Below are positions 18,534-27,842 of a stretch of 64,000 bases of DNA, piece after piece; within the stretch, counting starts at the first letter, position 1; each line of letters begins with the position of its first letter. The position numbers were made by a program, and so were the translations under genes. Source of the DNA: Kordia sp. (GTDB lineage Bacteria > Bacteroidota > Bacteroidia > Flavobacteriales > Flavobacteriaceae); contig NZ_JAKVBC010000006.1 of the NCBI RefSeq assembly GCF_022447245.1, forward strand, positions 62,001 through 126,000, written 5' to 3'. The notes beneath the pieces were generated by a model that saw nothing but the letters and a program-made list of their open reading frames with translations, was not told the origin of the DNA and ran no database searches.

Positions 18534-18608
18534 TCTCTTTTTTTGGTTTGGTTAAGATGTCTATAAAACTAGGGAATTAAATGAGAAGTTTGAAATGTTA
18601 CACAAAAA

Positions 18609-19841
18609 CTACTCTTTTATAAACTTCCTTGTTTCATTACTGTTTTTAGCATACAGCTTTACAAAATATACACCTGCACGTAATTTGTTTACAGCTATTA
18701 CTTCTAGATTATTATTTTTTGTAAGTACTAATTTTCCATTGACATCAAAAATTTCGATGTTGATTAATGGATGTGTTTCGCTTATAATGTGAATTTCATT
18801 TTTCACTGGATTTGGATAGATTTTAACGGTATTAATAGTAGTATCAGAAACACTTAAAGAAATTATACTTATTGTTCTGGTATATGTGTGTTCTTCTCCG
18901 CATTTTGTGACTGTAAGCGTAACTGGATAATCACCAACTGCTTGATAATTATGTACTGGATTCTCTTCTGTTGAAGTTGTGTTATCTCCGAAGTTCCATG
19001 TTAGATTTTCATATTCATTATCAGAAGTAAATGTTACTTCATTGTTATTAGTGGTATGATCAAAATATGCTGTAAAGTTCCAAGCGTTTAAGTCGTCAAA
19101 AACAACTGTTTTAGCAGCCATTTTTATAGCATTAGCAGTAGTGGTAGGCAAAGAAGAATTCCAAGTAATAAGCGTTGGATCTTTTTTGTAAATCATGGTG
19201 TAAAATGTACAAGCTGCTGCATACGAACCAGCTAGAGAAGGATGAGAACCATCTCCTGAATATAAATCAACATTTGGCAGATTGGCACGTATATAACGCC
19301 AAACAGCTCCAACAGGAGATACTTGCGCATTGTTTTGTTCTGCCATCAAAATATACGTGGCTTTGATTGCGTCATCCATACCTTCGTACGTACACACCCA
19401 TGGAATAGTTGCACAGTTATTTACATCGCCATTTTCTCGTCCCCATGTCATGTAAAATAAAGGTAATGTACAAGCATTATTTGTACGTATAGCATTAATT
19501 AACGTTGCTGCATGCGGATATAATTCGGCTTCCATTTGCGCTTGTCCCCATGAAGTTTCCTGACTCTGAGCTTGCAAAGTGACATAATCCCAATTGTCTG
19601 CATTAATTTTATTCATCGTTGTGGTATTGGAAGCATGATTCATTAAGCGATAAGCCCCAGGAGTATTGGAGTCATAAATAAGTGTATTTCCAGTACTATT
19701 CGCCATGTTGCTTATCATTGAAGGCAAATTATTAGATGCCGTATAACTGTTTCCTAAGAATAATACCTTTTTAGTGTCTTGTGCAATTAGTATGTAAGAA
19801 GATAGAATAAGCGTAAGTAATACTAGTAATTTTTTTGTCAT
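18609..19841 (-). CDS. Secreted SGNH-hydrolase-like protein with PKD domain and T9SS sorting tail
   Basis: 410 residues. Signal peptide (1-20, ending IAQ). The LFLGNSYTASNNLP block I with the nucleophile-type Ser and the later YSGDGSHPSLAGSYAA block V (Asp-x-x-His) support an SGNH esterase/lipase-like fold. A PKD domain follows (about 255-325, LTWNFGDNTTSTEENPVHNYQAVGDYPVTLTV). The end (about 335-410) is a type IX secretion sorting domain with VKIYPNPVKNEI and GVYFVKLY. It may remove acetyl or sulfate-ester type groups from the glycan before or during hydrolysis; the substrate is not known. Confidence 0.8.
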   Translation of the reverse strand: MTKKLLVLLTLILSSYILIAQDTKKVLFLGNSYTASNNLPSMISNMANSTGNTLIYDSNTPGAYRLMNHASNTTTMNKINADNWDYVTLQAQSQETSWGQAQMEAELYPHAATLINAIRTNNACTLPLFYMTWGRENGDVNNCATIPWVCTYEGMDDAIKATYILMAEQNNAQVSPVGAVWRYIRANLPNVDLYSGDGSHPSLAGSYAAACTFYTMIYKKDPTLITWNSSLPTTTANAIKMAAKTVVFDDLNAWNFTAYFDHTTNNNEVTFTSDNEYENLTWNFGDNTTSTEENPVHNYQAVGDYPVTLTVTKCGEEHTYTRTISIISLSVSDTTINTVKIYPNPVKNEIHIISETHPLINIEIFDVNGKLVLTKNNNLEVIAVNKLRAGVYFVKLYAKNSNETRKFIKE

Positions 19842-19907
19842 TTGGGTTGTTTTGCTAATAAAACACTTATCTAATCTTTTATCCTACTTATGACTTTAAA
19901 ATTTAAA

Positions 19908-20774
19908 TTAATTTAGTTCTACGTGAAAATTATCTTCACGCAAGTGATGAATTAAATTTTCCATGGGTCTTCTTACAAAACTGGTTGCTAACAAGCCTTT
20001 TTTAGCCAGTTCATTGTTTATAAAATCTCTTCCATGATACGCAATAGAACCTACAAAATGTAATGGGACTTTTTTGAGTTCATCTCGATATTGTAGAATA
20101 TGATTTTCTATAAATTTTTCCATGCCTTTGGCGAGTAATTTGGCAATGTATGGATGTTCTTCATTTTCAAACATGAATTTTGCAAATTCAGCTAAGTACT
20201 TATTTGGTGTCGCAGATTTGTACAATTTGTCAATGACTTTCTTCTCTTTTAAGTTGAAAGCAGCTCCAAAAGATAACCGTAATTCTTCGGGCATTTTTTT
20301 ATAGTAATAGCCTTGTAGTAATTTTTTACCGAAATAATTCCCACTTCCTTCATCCATCACAATATATCCTAGCGATGGAATTTTTGTATGTGTTTTTTTT
20401 CCGTAAAAATCGCAGCAATTTCAACCTGTTCCAAAAAAACCCACGACCGCAGGTTCGTTGGTTGTTGCCCATACAGCAGCCATAATATCTTCTCTTACAA
20501 TTGATTTAGCGTTTGCAAAGAATGTATTTAAAATATGCGCTACTTTCCCTTGATTTTTCTCAGTTCCACAACCTGCTCCAAAAAAACAAACAAATGTAAC
20601 TTCATCTTTATATGCAGCTAGTTTTGAATTTTCTGTAATGATTTTTTGGAGTGCTTTTTTTGATAATATGGTAGGATTTAATCCTTTGGTACGGATTCGT
20701 AACGGTTGTTTTTCTTTGTTTTCATACAATATCCAATCGCACTTTGTAGAACCGCTGTCTGCTATTAATACCAT
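19908..20774 (-). pseudogene. N-acetylglucosamine kinase (BadF/BadG ATPase family), interrupted by one in-frame TGA
   Basis: The frame reads MVLIADSGSTKCDWILYE (ATP phosphate-1 motif DSGSTK) through AVVGFFGTG, then hits TGA at 20421-20423 (minus strand), and continues in the same frame with NCCDFYGKKTHTKIPSLGYIVMDEGSGNYFGKKLL to a normal C-terminus at 19908. Without the stop the protein would be 288 residues, the usual length of BadF-type GlcNAc kinases. The stop takes the place of the Ser expected in the conserved GTGSN motif and differs from TCA by a single base. The rest is intact, so the lesion is recent, a sequencing error, or read through. The kinase would make GlcNAc-6-phosphate for the NagB fusion in the same locus. 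Confidence 0.8.
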
Positions 20775-20785
20775 TTTTTTTAGGT

Positions 20786-21097
20786 TTAAGAATTTTTTGC
20801 TAGTAGATTGTACACAGACATGATTTCTTCAATCATATCAATGCCTTTTTGAAGCACTTTGCTTTTTAAATGAATTTCAGCTACTACAGCAGTTTCATTT
20901 TTCGTATCACTTTTAATGTGAAACTTTCCTTCTGGAAAGAACACATGCAATCCATTGGATTCATCTTGTAAATACAAATCGAATTCGCCACTTACCCAAT
21001 TTAGAAACTTGTCATACCGCTTTAAAGATGAAAACGTGGTTTTTCTGATAAGTTCGTGATACGGATTTGTATATGATATGTTGGTTTCGCTGTCCAC
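20786..21097 (-). CDS. Small conserved-looking protein of unknown function
   Basis: 103 residues from a GTG start (no earlier ATG), 11 bases after the LacI gene and 11 before the kinase. No signal peptide or membrane segment. Mixed alpha/beta with an SLKRYDKFLNWVSGEFDLYL segment and a C-terminal helix KVLQKGIDMIEEIMSVYNLLAKNS. I do not recognise the family. Position between a regulator and a sugar kinase suggests a role in the amino-sugar locus, but nothing in the sequence proves it. Confidence 0.55.
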   Translation of the reverse strand: MDSETNISYTNPYHELIRKTTFSSLKRYDKFLNWVSGEFDLYLQDESNGLHVFFPEGKFHIKSDTKNETAVVAEIHLKSKVLQKGIDMIEEIMSVYNLLAKNS

Positions 21098-21108
21098 TTT
21101 TTATTGTT

Positions 21109-21726
21109 TTAAGCACTTAAGTTTAGTTGCTCGTTTTCAATTTTCCTCAATAGTTTTTTTACACAGTTTTGTCCAGTTTTAAACCCATCTTTTTGAGAAC
21201 AAGCATTGTTTTTTTGGACTTCACCAGAAGAAAATTTGATATTGTTTTTTATATATACGACAGGCAATCCTTTTTCCGTAACACTTTTAATATGCGCTAC
21301 TTTTTTTGATGTTTCAGTTTGCTTTATAGAAGAAAATATCAAGCCATCAATAATATTACTTTCCGATAATAATTTGGTATATGCAATTTCTTTTTTGTAG
21401 TCGTTACACGATTGATATACCATTATTTTATAGTCATTTTTAGAAGATTCTTCCGTAATTCCTATTAAAGACTCTAAAAAGAATGTGTCTTTTAAATCGG
21501 GTAAAATCACGCCTAAAATCAAACTCCTTCTGTTTCGCAATGCAGAAGCAATCACATTGGGTTTATAGTTCAGAGATTTTGCTACTTGATGTACTTTCTC
21601 TTTGGTAGCAACACTGATTTCTGGACTATCATTTAACGCTTTTGAAACGGTAGAAACGGACAACTCTAAGATTGTTGCCATATCTTTTAGTGTAACATTT
21701 GTATGTTTTTTACTTGAGTTGAACAT
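21109..21726 (-). pseudogene. LacI-family regulator with large internal deletion
   Basis: 205 residues from the ATG at 21726 (7 bases after the GH20 stop); the frame also allows a GTG at 21759. The DNA-binding HTH and hinge are intact: VTLKDMATILELSVSTVSKALNDSPEISVAT... to NVIASALRNRRSLILGVILPD. The first half of the ligand domain reaches GLPVVYIKNN. After it the text jumps to DGFKTGQNCVKKLLRKIENEQ, which resembles the very end of a LacI protein. Full members have about 340 residues, so about 130 residues of the effector core are missing. It could still bind DNA but probably not an inducer. The original target would be the neighbouring sugar genes. Confidence 0.7.
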
Positions 21727-21733
21727 CTTTTTA

Positions 21734-23782
21734 TTATTTAACAAGATACTTTGCTTCACAATACAGCAAGAGTTTTTGCAAAGCAGCTACGATTACTACT
21801 TCTGTATCAGCAAATGGTTCTTTGAGTTGTTTGATATAGTTTTCACATTGACTAAATTCTTCCTTTGTCATTTTTTTGTTTTGAAGCGATGTCTGCAAAG
21901 ATTTAGAAAGAGCCGCTAGGTTTTGAGATAGCGGTTTTAAAGGCTGTAGTATTGAATTGTTGGAAATTTTCTGGAATGCTTTATGATTTTCAGTCCATTT
22001 CGCTAAATATTCATTAATTATAAAAGATGCGTCACTATTTTTATCCTTGAGATATTGTGTTACATTTTTATTAAAAGCAACAGCATCTTTGGCATCTGCA
22101 ACACAAGCATCTGCAAATAATGTAAATGGAGAAAACGATTTGTATTCTGTTCCACCTTTATTTCGAGAATACACTTTTAAAGGTTCGCAAATGTTTGATA
22201 AAGTAATTAATGAAGTGATGTCTTTGCCTTTGGTCATGTTTCGTAAAATGACATCTTTATTACGAATATGTGTGATTCCTAATTCTTCTAATTGTAAACT
22301 CACTTTTTGAAGTCTACGCTGCATATTATCGACATCTGTTACTTCTTTTGCAGACCAATAACGTTCTGCAATGGCAGCAGTTCTTGGCCAAATTCTAGAA
22401 TCTATAGTTAGTGGCGTTACCAATTCGCTCCACATGGTAGTTTCGGCTCCTAAGATTCGTTTGCGTTCTGCTTTTGTCAATACCGCATCACCTATAGGAT
22501 CTACTGTATAATGATGTTTTACAGAAAGCATTCGGTCAATATAATATCCATTAGAAAGCACCGTGCTGTATCCTTTTTTGGCAGCTTCAATAAGCGTACT
22601 ACTTTTTAAACCTTCGTGAGTACCTCTCCACGAATGAATTACAGCTGTTTTGGGCATGGTAGGCGTCATGATTTCATCCCAACCCATCAACTTTTTGTCT
22701 AGTTTTTTCAATATTTTTTCCAGTCGAATATTAAAAAAGGTTTGTAAATCATGGTTCGTTTTTAGATTGTTCTTCTTCTTAAATGCTGTAATTTCTTTGC
22801 TTTCTGTCCAATGCTTTCCTTCGTTTTCGTCACCACCAATGTGGAAGTATTCATCAGGAAATAATGGAGCGATTTCAGTAAAGAGTTTTTCTAGAAAAAC
22901 ATATGTTTCTTCTTTTATTGGATTTAACGTAGGATCAAAAACGCCTGCATATCTTTCGATACTATAGGTATAATTATCCTTACTTCCCAGTTCAGGATAT
23001 GCAGATAAGAAAGCAGAAGCATGACCTGGCACATCAAATTCTGGGATGACTCTGATTCCTAAATCTGAAGCATATTGTACCACATCTTTTATTTGTGCAT
23101 GTGTATAATACAATCCGTCTGAAGCTAATTCTTGTAATTTTGGATACGTGTTAGACTCAACTCTGAATCCTTGATCGTCGGTTAAATGCCAATGAAAAAC
23201 ATTGAGTTTTACAGCAGCCATCGCATCCAAATTTCTTTTTATAACTGAGACAGGTTGAAAATGTCTGGCTACATCAATCAATAAACCTCGCCAAACAAAT
23301 CTTGGCGTATCTTGAATAGTAACTCCGGGAAAGTAATTTTCAGTATTTGAATATGTCGTTAATTGTAATAAGGTTTCTAAAGCTCTTAAAGCACCAACAT
23401 CCGTTTTTGCTTGTATGAGAACTTCCTTGTTTTTTATGTCTAAATTATAAGATTCGTCTTGATTAATTGTTAAATCTGAAACTGTTTGAAAATCAATTTT
23501 AATGGAAGCTGTGTTGTTTTTAGTAGGAAAACCAGTGTTGATAAAGACTCCTGTTCTATCGGCTAATCTTCGTAAAAATTTAGTTGTTGCTTTTTGTACT
23601 CTTCCTTTTGAATCGTTTCCAAGAATGGCTACTGTAAGTGCTTCATTGATGCTAAATTTAGAATTATTTTCTTGGATTTCTTGTGGCCAAGGCATTAAGT
23701 TATACTTCTCTGACAATGCATGTTGAGAAGCTGCAAATTGACTAAAAAGTCCAATGATTATGATGAGAATAATTCTATTCAT
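21734..23782 (-). CDS. Beta-N-acetylhexosaminidase (glycoside hydrolase family 20)
   Basis: 682 residues. Signal peptide 1-20 (LIIIIGLFSQFAAS). GH20b N-terminal domain, then the TIM barrel from about residue 150 (GVTIQDTPRFVWRGLLIDVARHF). HWHLTDDQGFRVE and the catalytic Asp-Glu pair in HIGGDENEG (about 316-324) are present; the substrate-assisted mechanism needs both. C-terminal part is helical. It releases terminal beta-GlcNAc or beta-GalNAc from chitin oligomers or glycans in the periplasm or at the surface. Overlaps the upstream lipoprotein gene by 4 bases. Confidence 0.93.
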   Translation of the reverse strand: MNRIILIIIIGLFSQFAASQHALSEKYNLMPWPQEIQENNSKFSINEALTVAILGNDSKGRVQKATTKFLRRLADRTGVFINTGFPTKNNTASIKIDFQTVSDLTINQDESYNLDIKNKEVLIQAKTDVGALRALETLLQLTTYSNTENYFPGVTIQDTPRFVWRGLLIDVARHFQPVSVIKRNLDAMAAVKLNVFHWHLTDDQGFRVESNTYPKLQELASDGLYYTHAQIKDVVQYASDLGIRVIPEFDVPGHASAFLSAYPELGSKDNYTYSIERYAGVFDPTLNPIKEETYVFLEKLFTEIAPLFPDEYFHIGGDENEGKHWTESKEITAFKKKNNLKTNHDLQTFFNIRLEKILKKLDKKLMGWDEIMTPTMPKTAVIHSWRGTHEGLKSSTLIEAAKKGYSTVLSNGYYIDRMLSVKHHYTVDPIGDAVLTKAERKRILGAETTMWSELVTPLTIDSRIWPRTAAIAERYWSAKEVTDVDNMQRRLQKVSLQLEELGITHIRNKDVILRNMTKGKDITSLITLSNICEPLKVYSRNKGGTEYKSFSPFTLFADACVADAKDAVAFNKNVTQYLKDKNSDASFIINEYLAKWTENHKAFQKISNNSILQPLKPLSQNLAALSKSLQTSLQNKKMTKEEFSQCENYIKQLKEPFADTEVVIVAALQKLLLYCEAKYLVK

Positions 23783-24213
23783 TTCTTTAGTTTGATGTAT
23801 GTTTCTGTGATATGTATGTTAATCCCTGCTTCTTCTATCTTTTCAAATCCAGATTGAATCAACGTGTCTCCCTTGAATTCAACAGTAAAAGAGAATCTAT
23901 GATTTTTAATAGCTTCAACCGCTGTAAAATTCAAAGTTTCGGTATAGTGTTTTCCTTGTAAAGTATAGGTGCCAGCACCACAGTAAAAATTAGCATTGCT
24001 ATTGTTTTCTTGATTGAAAAAAGCAAAGTGATTTTTATTGATAATTTTTATAAACGTTGTATTTGTTAAGTCTTTATGTTTGATACTATCGCCTTCAAAT
24101 GTTTGGGCGGCTATCATTTTCCATGTACCTTCTATACGGGTTTCTAGTGCTTCTTTTTTTGTACAATTGCAAAGAACCAATAGTATTGTAAAAAGAGTAA
24201 TTCCTCTTTTCAT
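23779..24213 (-). CDS. Lipocalin-like lipoprotein
   Basis: 144 residues. Lipobox LVLCNCTKK near residue 17, then RIEGTWKMIAAQTFEGDSI, the typical opening of flavobacterial lipocalin-like proteins (GTWKL-type strand), followed by repeated beta strands. It may bind small hydrophobic or sugar ligands; no catalytic residues are visible. Located 2 bases after the nagB fusion and overlapping the GH20 gene by 4 bases, so it is translated within the same message. Confidence 0.65.
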   Translation of the reverse strand: MKRGITLFTILLVLCNCTKKEALETRIEGTWKMIAAQTFEGDSIKHKDLTNTTFIKIINKNHFAFFNQENNSNANFYCGAGTYTLQGKHYTETLNFTAVEAIKNHRFSFTVEFKGDTLIQSGFEKIEEAGINIHITETYIKLKK

Positions 24214-24215
24214 TT

Positions 24216-26147
24216 TTAAAAATGATAGCGTTTAAAGGCTTCAATAGCTGCATAATCTGCCAATCCTAAATCGTTGTATTTTTTAGCAGTCAATCTATTT
24301 CGGTCTTCGGCTCTTACCCAAAATTCTCTGGAGTCGTCACCTTGAAACATCACGCCATCTTTTTGCGATTGATGATAAAAGATTGCATGTCGTTTTTTTA
24401 GTATTTGATCAGGACTCATTGGTACTGCCATTTCTATTTCGTATGATTCCCATTCGTGCCATGCACCGCGATACAACCAAACCCAACAATCGTCCATGTA
24501 ATCATTGCTTTTTAGTTCTTCTAAGGTTATAAAGAGTGCATCTAAACATACTTTATGCGTTCCATGCGGATCGGCTAAATCGCCTGCAGCATATATTTGA
24601 TGTGGTTTTATGTCATCAATGATATCTTTCATAATTTGGATATCATTTTGAGTTAGGTTTCCTTTTTTAATGGTTCCTGTCTCATAAAATGGAAGGTTTA
24701 AGAAATGTACATTCTTATCTTCTAATCCAAGGTATCTCGTTGCGGCTAATGATTCGCTTCTACGGATTGAACCTTTTAATTTTCGCACATCTAAGGAATC
24801 TACACTGTCATTATCTTTTTTGTTGTTTAAAAAGTTGATAATTCCATTTACATTTAACGAACTTGGCTCTAAGTTTTTAGCGATTTCTGCAAATTTTAGT
24901 GCTTCTTCATCAGATACTGCAATATTTCCAGAGGTTTGATATGCTATATGCACCTCATGTCCTTGTTCTACCAAACGGTCGAATGTTCCGCCCATGGAAA
25001 TTACATCATCATCAGGATGTGGACTAAAAATGATGATTCTTTTTTTAGCAGGAAATGCACGTTCGGGTCTTTTGGAATCGTCTGCATTTGGTTTTCCTCC
25101 TGGCCAACCTGTAATGGTATGCTGTAACTTATTGAACATTTTTATATTCATGTCATACGCAGAACCTTCTTCCGTTAATAGACCTGACATTCCATTGTCG
25201 TTATAGTCTTTGTCCGTTAATTTTAGAAAAGGTTTTTCAAGCAATTCACTTAACCAAACCACCGCTTTTAGTTTTAAATCTTCAGTCCATACACATGAAG
25301 TTACCAACCAAGGTGTTTTGACACGTGTCAATTCAGAAGAGGCTTCTTTATCTAAGATGAAGGTTGTGTTTTCATGCTGTTGTAAATACGTTGCTGGAAC
25401 GTTAGCACTGATAGTACCTTCTATGGTTTGTTTGATGATATCGCTTTTGTTAATTCCCCAAGCCAATAGGATGATTCTTTTTGCGCTCAGCACCGTACCA
25501 ATTCCCATAGTAATGGCTTTTCTTGGCACATTGTCAATTCCTAAAAAAGCAGGCGCAGCATCTACACGCGTTAAATGGTCTAAGGTAATGATGCGCGTTC
25601 CTGAGTTTAAGTGCGAACCAGGTTCATTAAATCCTATATGTCCTGTTCTTCCAATTCCTAACAATTGAAAATCTAATCCACCAACATCTTTAATTTTGAG
25701 TTCATAGTCAATACAGTATTGATATAAATCTTCTGCACTTACTTTTCCGTCTGGAATATTGATGTTTTCTGGCAAAATATCGACATGGTTAAACAGATGT
25801 TCATGCATGAAGTAATAATAACTTTGAATATTACTTCTATCCATAGGATAATATTCGTCAAGATTGAATGTAATTACATTTGCAAAGCTTAAGCCTTCTT
25901 CTTGGTGCATTCTTACAAGTTCTTCATATACTTTGATAGGCGAAGAACCTGTAGCTAACCCTAAAACACATGGTAGGTTTAAGAGTTCTTTTTCTCTGAT
26001 TAAAGAAGCAATTTCTTGTGCAACAAGAATAGACGCTTCATTTGAAGTTTCAAAAATGACATTATGTACTTTTTCAAAACGTGTTTCTTCAAACTTCCCT
26101 GCTTTGGTGTAAGAAATGTTTTTGTAATCTGCAAAATCGACTTCCAT
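24216..26147 (-). CDS. nagB: Glucosamine-6-phosphate deaminase fused to a PIG-L/LmbE deacetylase-like domain
   Basis: 643 residues. Residues about 25-290 are NagB: LGLATGSSPIKVYEELVR, VITFNLDEYYPM with the catalytic Asp/Glu region, LGIGRTGHIGFNEPGS, and TMGIGTVLSAKRIILLAWG. After a linker comes a second domain from about 368: RIIIFSPHPDDDVISMGG (the zinc-binding HPDD near 376) and DPHGTHKVCLDAL, the typical PIG-L metal set. NagB turns glucosamine-6-phosphate into fructose-6-phosphate; the fused domain may remove an acetyl group. Such fusions are common in Bacteroidota. No separate nagA is seen in the window. Confidence 0.92.
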   Translation of the reverse strand: MEVDFADYKNISYTKAGKFEETRFEKVHNVIFETSNEASILVAQEIASLIREKELLNLPCVLGLATGSSPIKVYEELVRMHQEEGLSFANVITFNLDEYYPMDRSNIQSYYYFMHEHLFNHVDILPENINIPDGKVSAEDLYQYCIDYELKIKDVGGLDFQLLGIGRTGHIGFNEPGSHLNSGTRIITLDHLTRVDAAPAFLGIDNVPRKAITMGIGTVLSAKRIILLAWGINKSDIIKQTIEGTISANVPATYLQQHENTTFILDKEASSELTRVKTPWLVTSCVWTEDLKLKAVVWLSELLEKPFLKLTDKDYNDNGMSGLLTEEGSAYDMNIKMFNKLQHTITGWPGGKPNADDSKRPERAFPAKKRIIIFSPHPDDDVISMGGTFDRLVEQGHEVHIAYQTSGNIAVSDEEALKFAEIAKNLEPSSLNVNGIINFLNNKKDNDSVDSLDVRKLKGSIRRSESLAATRYLGLEDKNVHFLNLPFYETGTIKKGNLTQNDIQIMKDIIDDIKPHQIYAAGDLADPHGTHKVCLDALFITLEELKSNDYMDDCWVWLYRGAWHEWESYEIEMAVPMSPDQILKKRHAIFYHQSQKDGVMFQGDDSREFWVRAEDRNRLTAKKYNDLGLADYAAIEAFKRYHF

Positions 26148-26191
26148 TGGTATTATGTTTCCTTTTTATATTAATTTGTAGGGTAAGACAA

Positions 26192-26216
26192 CGGGGACTC
26201 AGAACCTAAGTCCCCG
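26192..26216 (-). terminator. GC-rich hairpin between susD and nagB
   Basis: Perfect 8-bp stem CGGGGACT / AGTCCCCG with a 9-base loop, strikingly GC-rich for this genome. It lies 42 bases after the susD stop and 45 before the nagB start on the minus strand. No U-run follows, so it is more likely an attenuator or mRNA-stability hairpin that keeps susCD transcript high relative to the downstream enzyme genes. Confidence 0.6.
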
Positions 26217-26257
26217 CTGAATAAACTAATTAAACTTGAAATATGAGAGCGTTATTT

Positions 26258-27838
26258 TTAAAAGTTAGGTCCTCCAGTGTCCCACCATAAGCGTGTTCCA
26301 CCATTATCAGGACCGCCTAACAATCCTACAGCAACTTCTACGTTAGCACTGTTGGTATTGCGTTCGTTTTCTACGAAATTGATTCTTCTGATTTGAATGT
26401 TTGTATCAATAGTTCCACCGCTGTTATTTACAACTACAGGGTAAATTCTTGGATAACCTGTACGTCTGAATTCACTCCAAGCTTCTTGTCCGTCAGGGAA
26501 CATTGCAATCCATTTTTGCGTAATGATTTGTTCTAGTTGTTCTTCATTGGTTCCTCCTGCATTGTAAGCTATTTTTACATCGCTTCCATACGCTATATCA
26601 TTTACAGGGAATAATGCATCTACAAAATCATTAGGTGTGCTTGTATTGTCTGCTAAATAGTCTGAAATTCCTGAAACTCCATGTTGTGTAAACGATGCTG
26701 TAACACCAGCTTCATAGTTAGCTTGTGCTGTACCAGCTCCTGCCCAACCTCTTAAAGCTGCTTCTGCTTTTAAGAAATGTACCTCAGCAGCGGTCATCCA
26801 AGTGATAGTTTCACCATTGATAACACTACCAATAGATGCATGATCTAAGTACTGTGCTTTTGATTCAATATCAATACCCATACGGATTCCTTTGTAATCT
26901 CCTGCAAGAGATTCATCTACAGAAGGATTGAAGTATTTTTCTATTCTTCCATCATTATATCCTGTTAGAATAGATTCCATCTCTGCGCCCATTCTAATAT
27001 CTCCCCAAGAACCGCTAATTACTGTGATAGGATGAGGGAAACCTGTATTTACAACCATATCTTCAGTTTCTAATAAACCTGCATTACTAGCTAAAGCTAA
27101 TTCTCCTTGTGTTTTGGCAAGTGTTGGGTTTATTTTTGAAATACGGATTGCTAATCGTAATCGTATGCTGTTTGCAAATTGTCTCCATTTTGAAATATCT
27201 CCCGCTAAGGTTGATTTGTCAAAAGGAACAAATTGAACATCTGCTGTAAAAGCTTCTAAACCATCGATTGCAGCACCTAAATCATCAAAAAATGCTTGAT
27301 AAGCTACATCTTGAGCGTCATATTCTCCTGTGGTTGCAAAATCATCAAACTTTGTATAACGTATTGGGCCGTATATATCAGACACACGATGCATTGCTGT
27401 TACTTTGATAATGTTTGCTAAATGCACAAATTTGATAGCGTTGTCATCTCCAGACAAGGCTACAGCATTTTTAATATTCAATGCTTGTGGCATTACATTT
27501 TGATAGGCATCTGCCCATGGGAAACCATTCCATCCGTCAACAAGCGAATAGGTCATATTGTTTACATTTCCAGCAAAAGGCGTTGGTGGTGTCATGTATC
27601 CTGAATACACATCTCCAATAAGACCTTGTTGTAATTGATAGTTCCAAGCTGGAGTTGCGTTAAATACATTTAGGAACATAGGCTGAAATTCATTCCCTAC
27701 ATTATTGTTCATTTGGGTTAGACTTTCTTCAGTTATCCCATTTGGATCTGTATTGATGTCTTGAAAGTCATCCGTACAGTTTGATAAACTCATTACCGCT
27801 AAAATGGCAAGCGAGTATTTTATAACTATTTTCTTCAT
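26258..27838 (-). CDS. SusD/RagB-like outer-membrane glycan-binding lipoprotein
   Basis: 526 residues. Lipobox SLSNCTDDFQDINTDPNG (Cys about 21) with the DPNG motif typical of the SusD-like_2 group. C-terminal marker: FPDGQEAWSEFRRTGYPRIYPV, the usual SusD C-terminal signature. The protein caps the SusC barrel outside the cell and hands over the oligosaccharide. Starts 4 bases after susC. In Flavobacteriia this subgroup often serves chitin or amino-sugar loci, which fits the neighbours. Confidence 0.93.
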   Translation of the reverse strand: MKKIVIKYSLAILAVMSLSNCTDDFQDINTDPNGITEESLTQMNNNVGNEFQPMFLNVFNATPAWNYQLQQGLIGDVYSGYMTPPTPFAGNVNNMTYSLVDGWNGFPWADAYQNVMPQALNIKNAVALSGDDNAIKFVHLANIIKVTAMHRVSDIYGPIRYTKFDDFATTGEYDAQDVAYQAFFDDLGAAIDGLEAFTADVQFVPFDKSTLAGDISKWRQFANSIRLRLAIRISKINPTLAKTQGELALASNAGLLETEDMVVNTGFPHPITVISGSWGDIRMGAEMESILTGYNDGRIEKYFNPSVDESLAGDYKGIRMGIDIESKAQYLDHASIGSVINGETITWMTAAEVHFLKAEAALRGWAGAGTAQANYEAGVTASFTQHGVSGISDYLADNTSTPNDFVDALFPVNDIAYGSDVKIAYNAGGTNEEQLEQIITQKWIAMFPDGQEAWSEFRRTGYPRIYPVVVNNSGGTIDTNIQIRRINFVENERNTNSANVEVAVGLLGGPDNGGTRLWWDTGGPNF

Positions 27839-27842
27839 TTTC

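Noticed and set aside
20421-20423. TGA in the kinase gene as a selenocysteine codon
   Set aside because: The position is a Ser in the family, not Cys; no SECIS-like hairpin directly after it and no sel genes were seen. A point mutation or read error is simpler.
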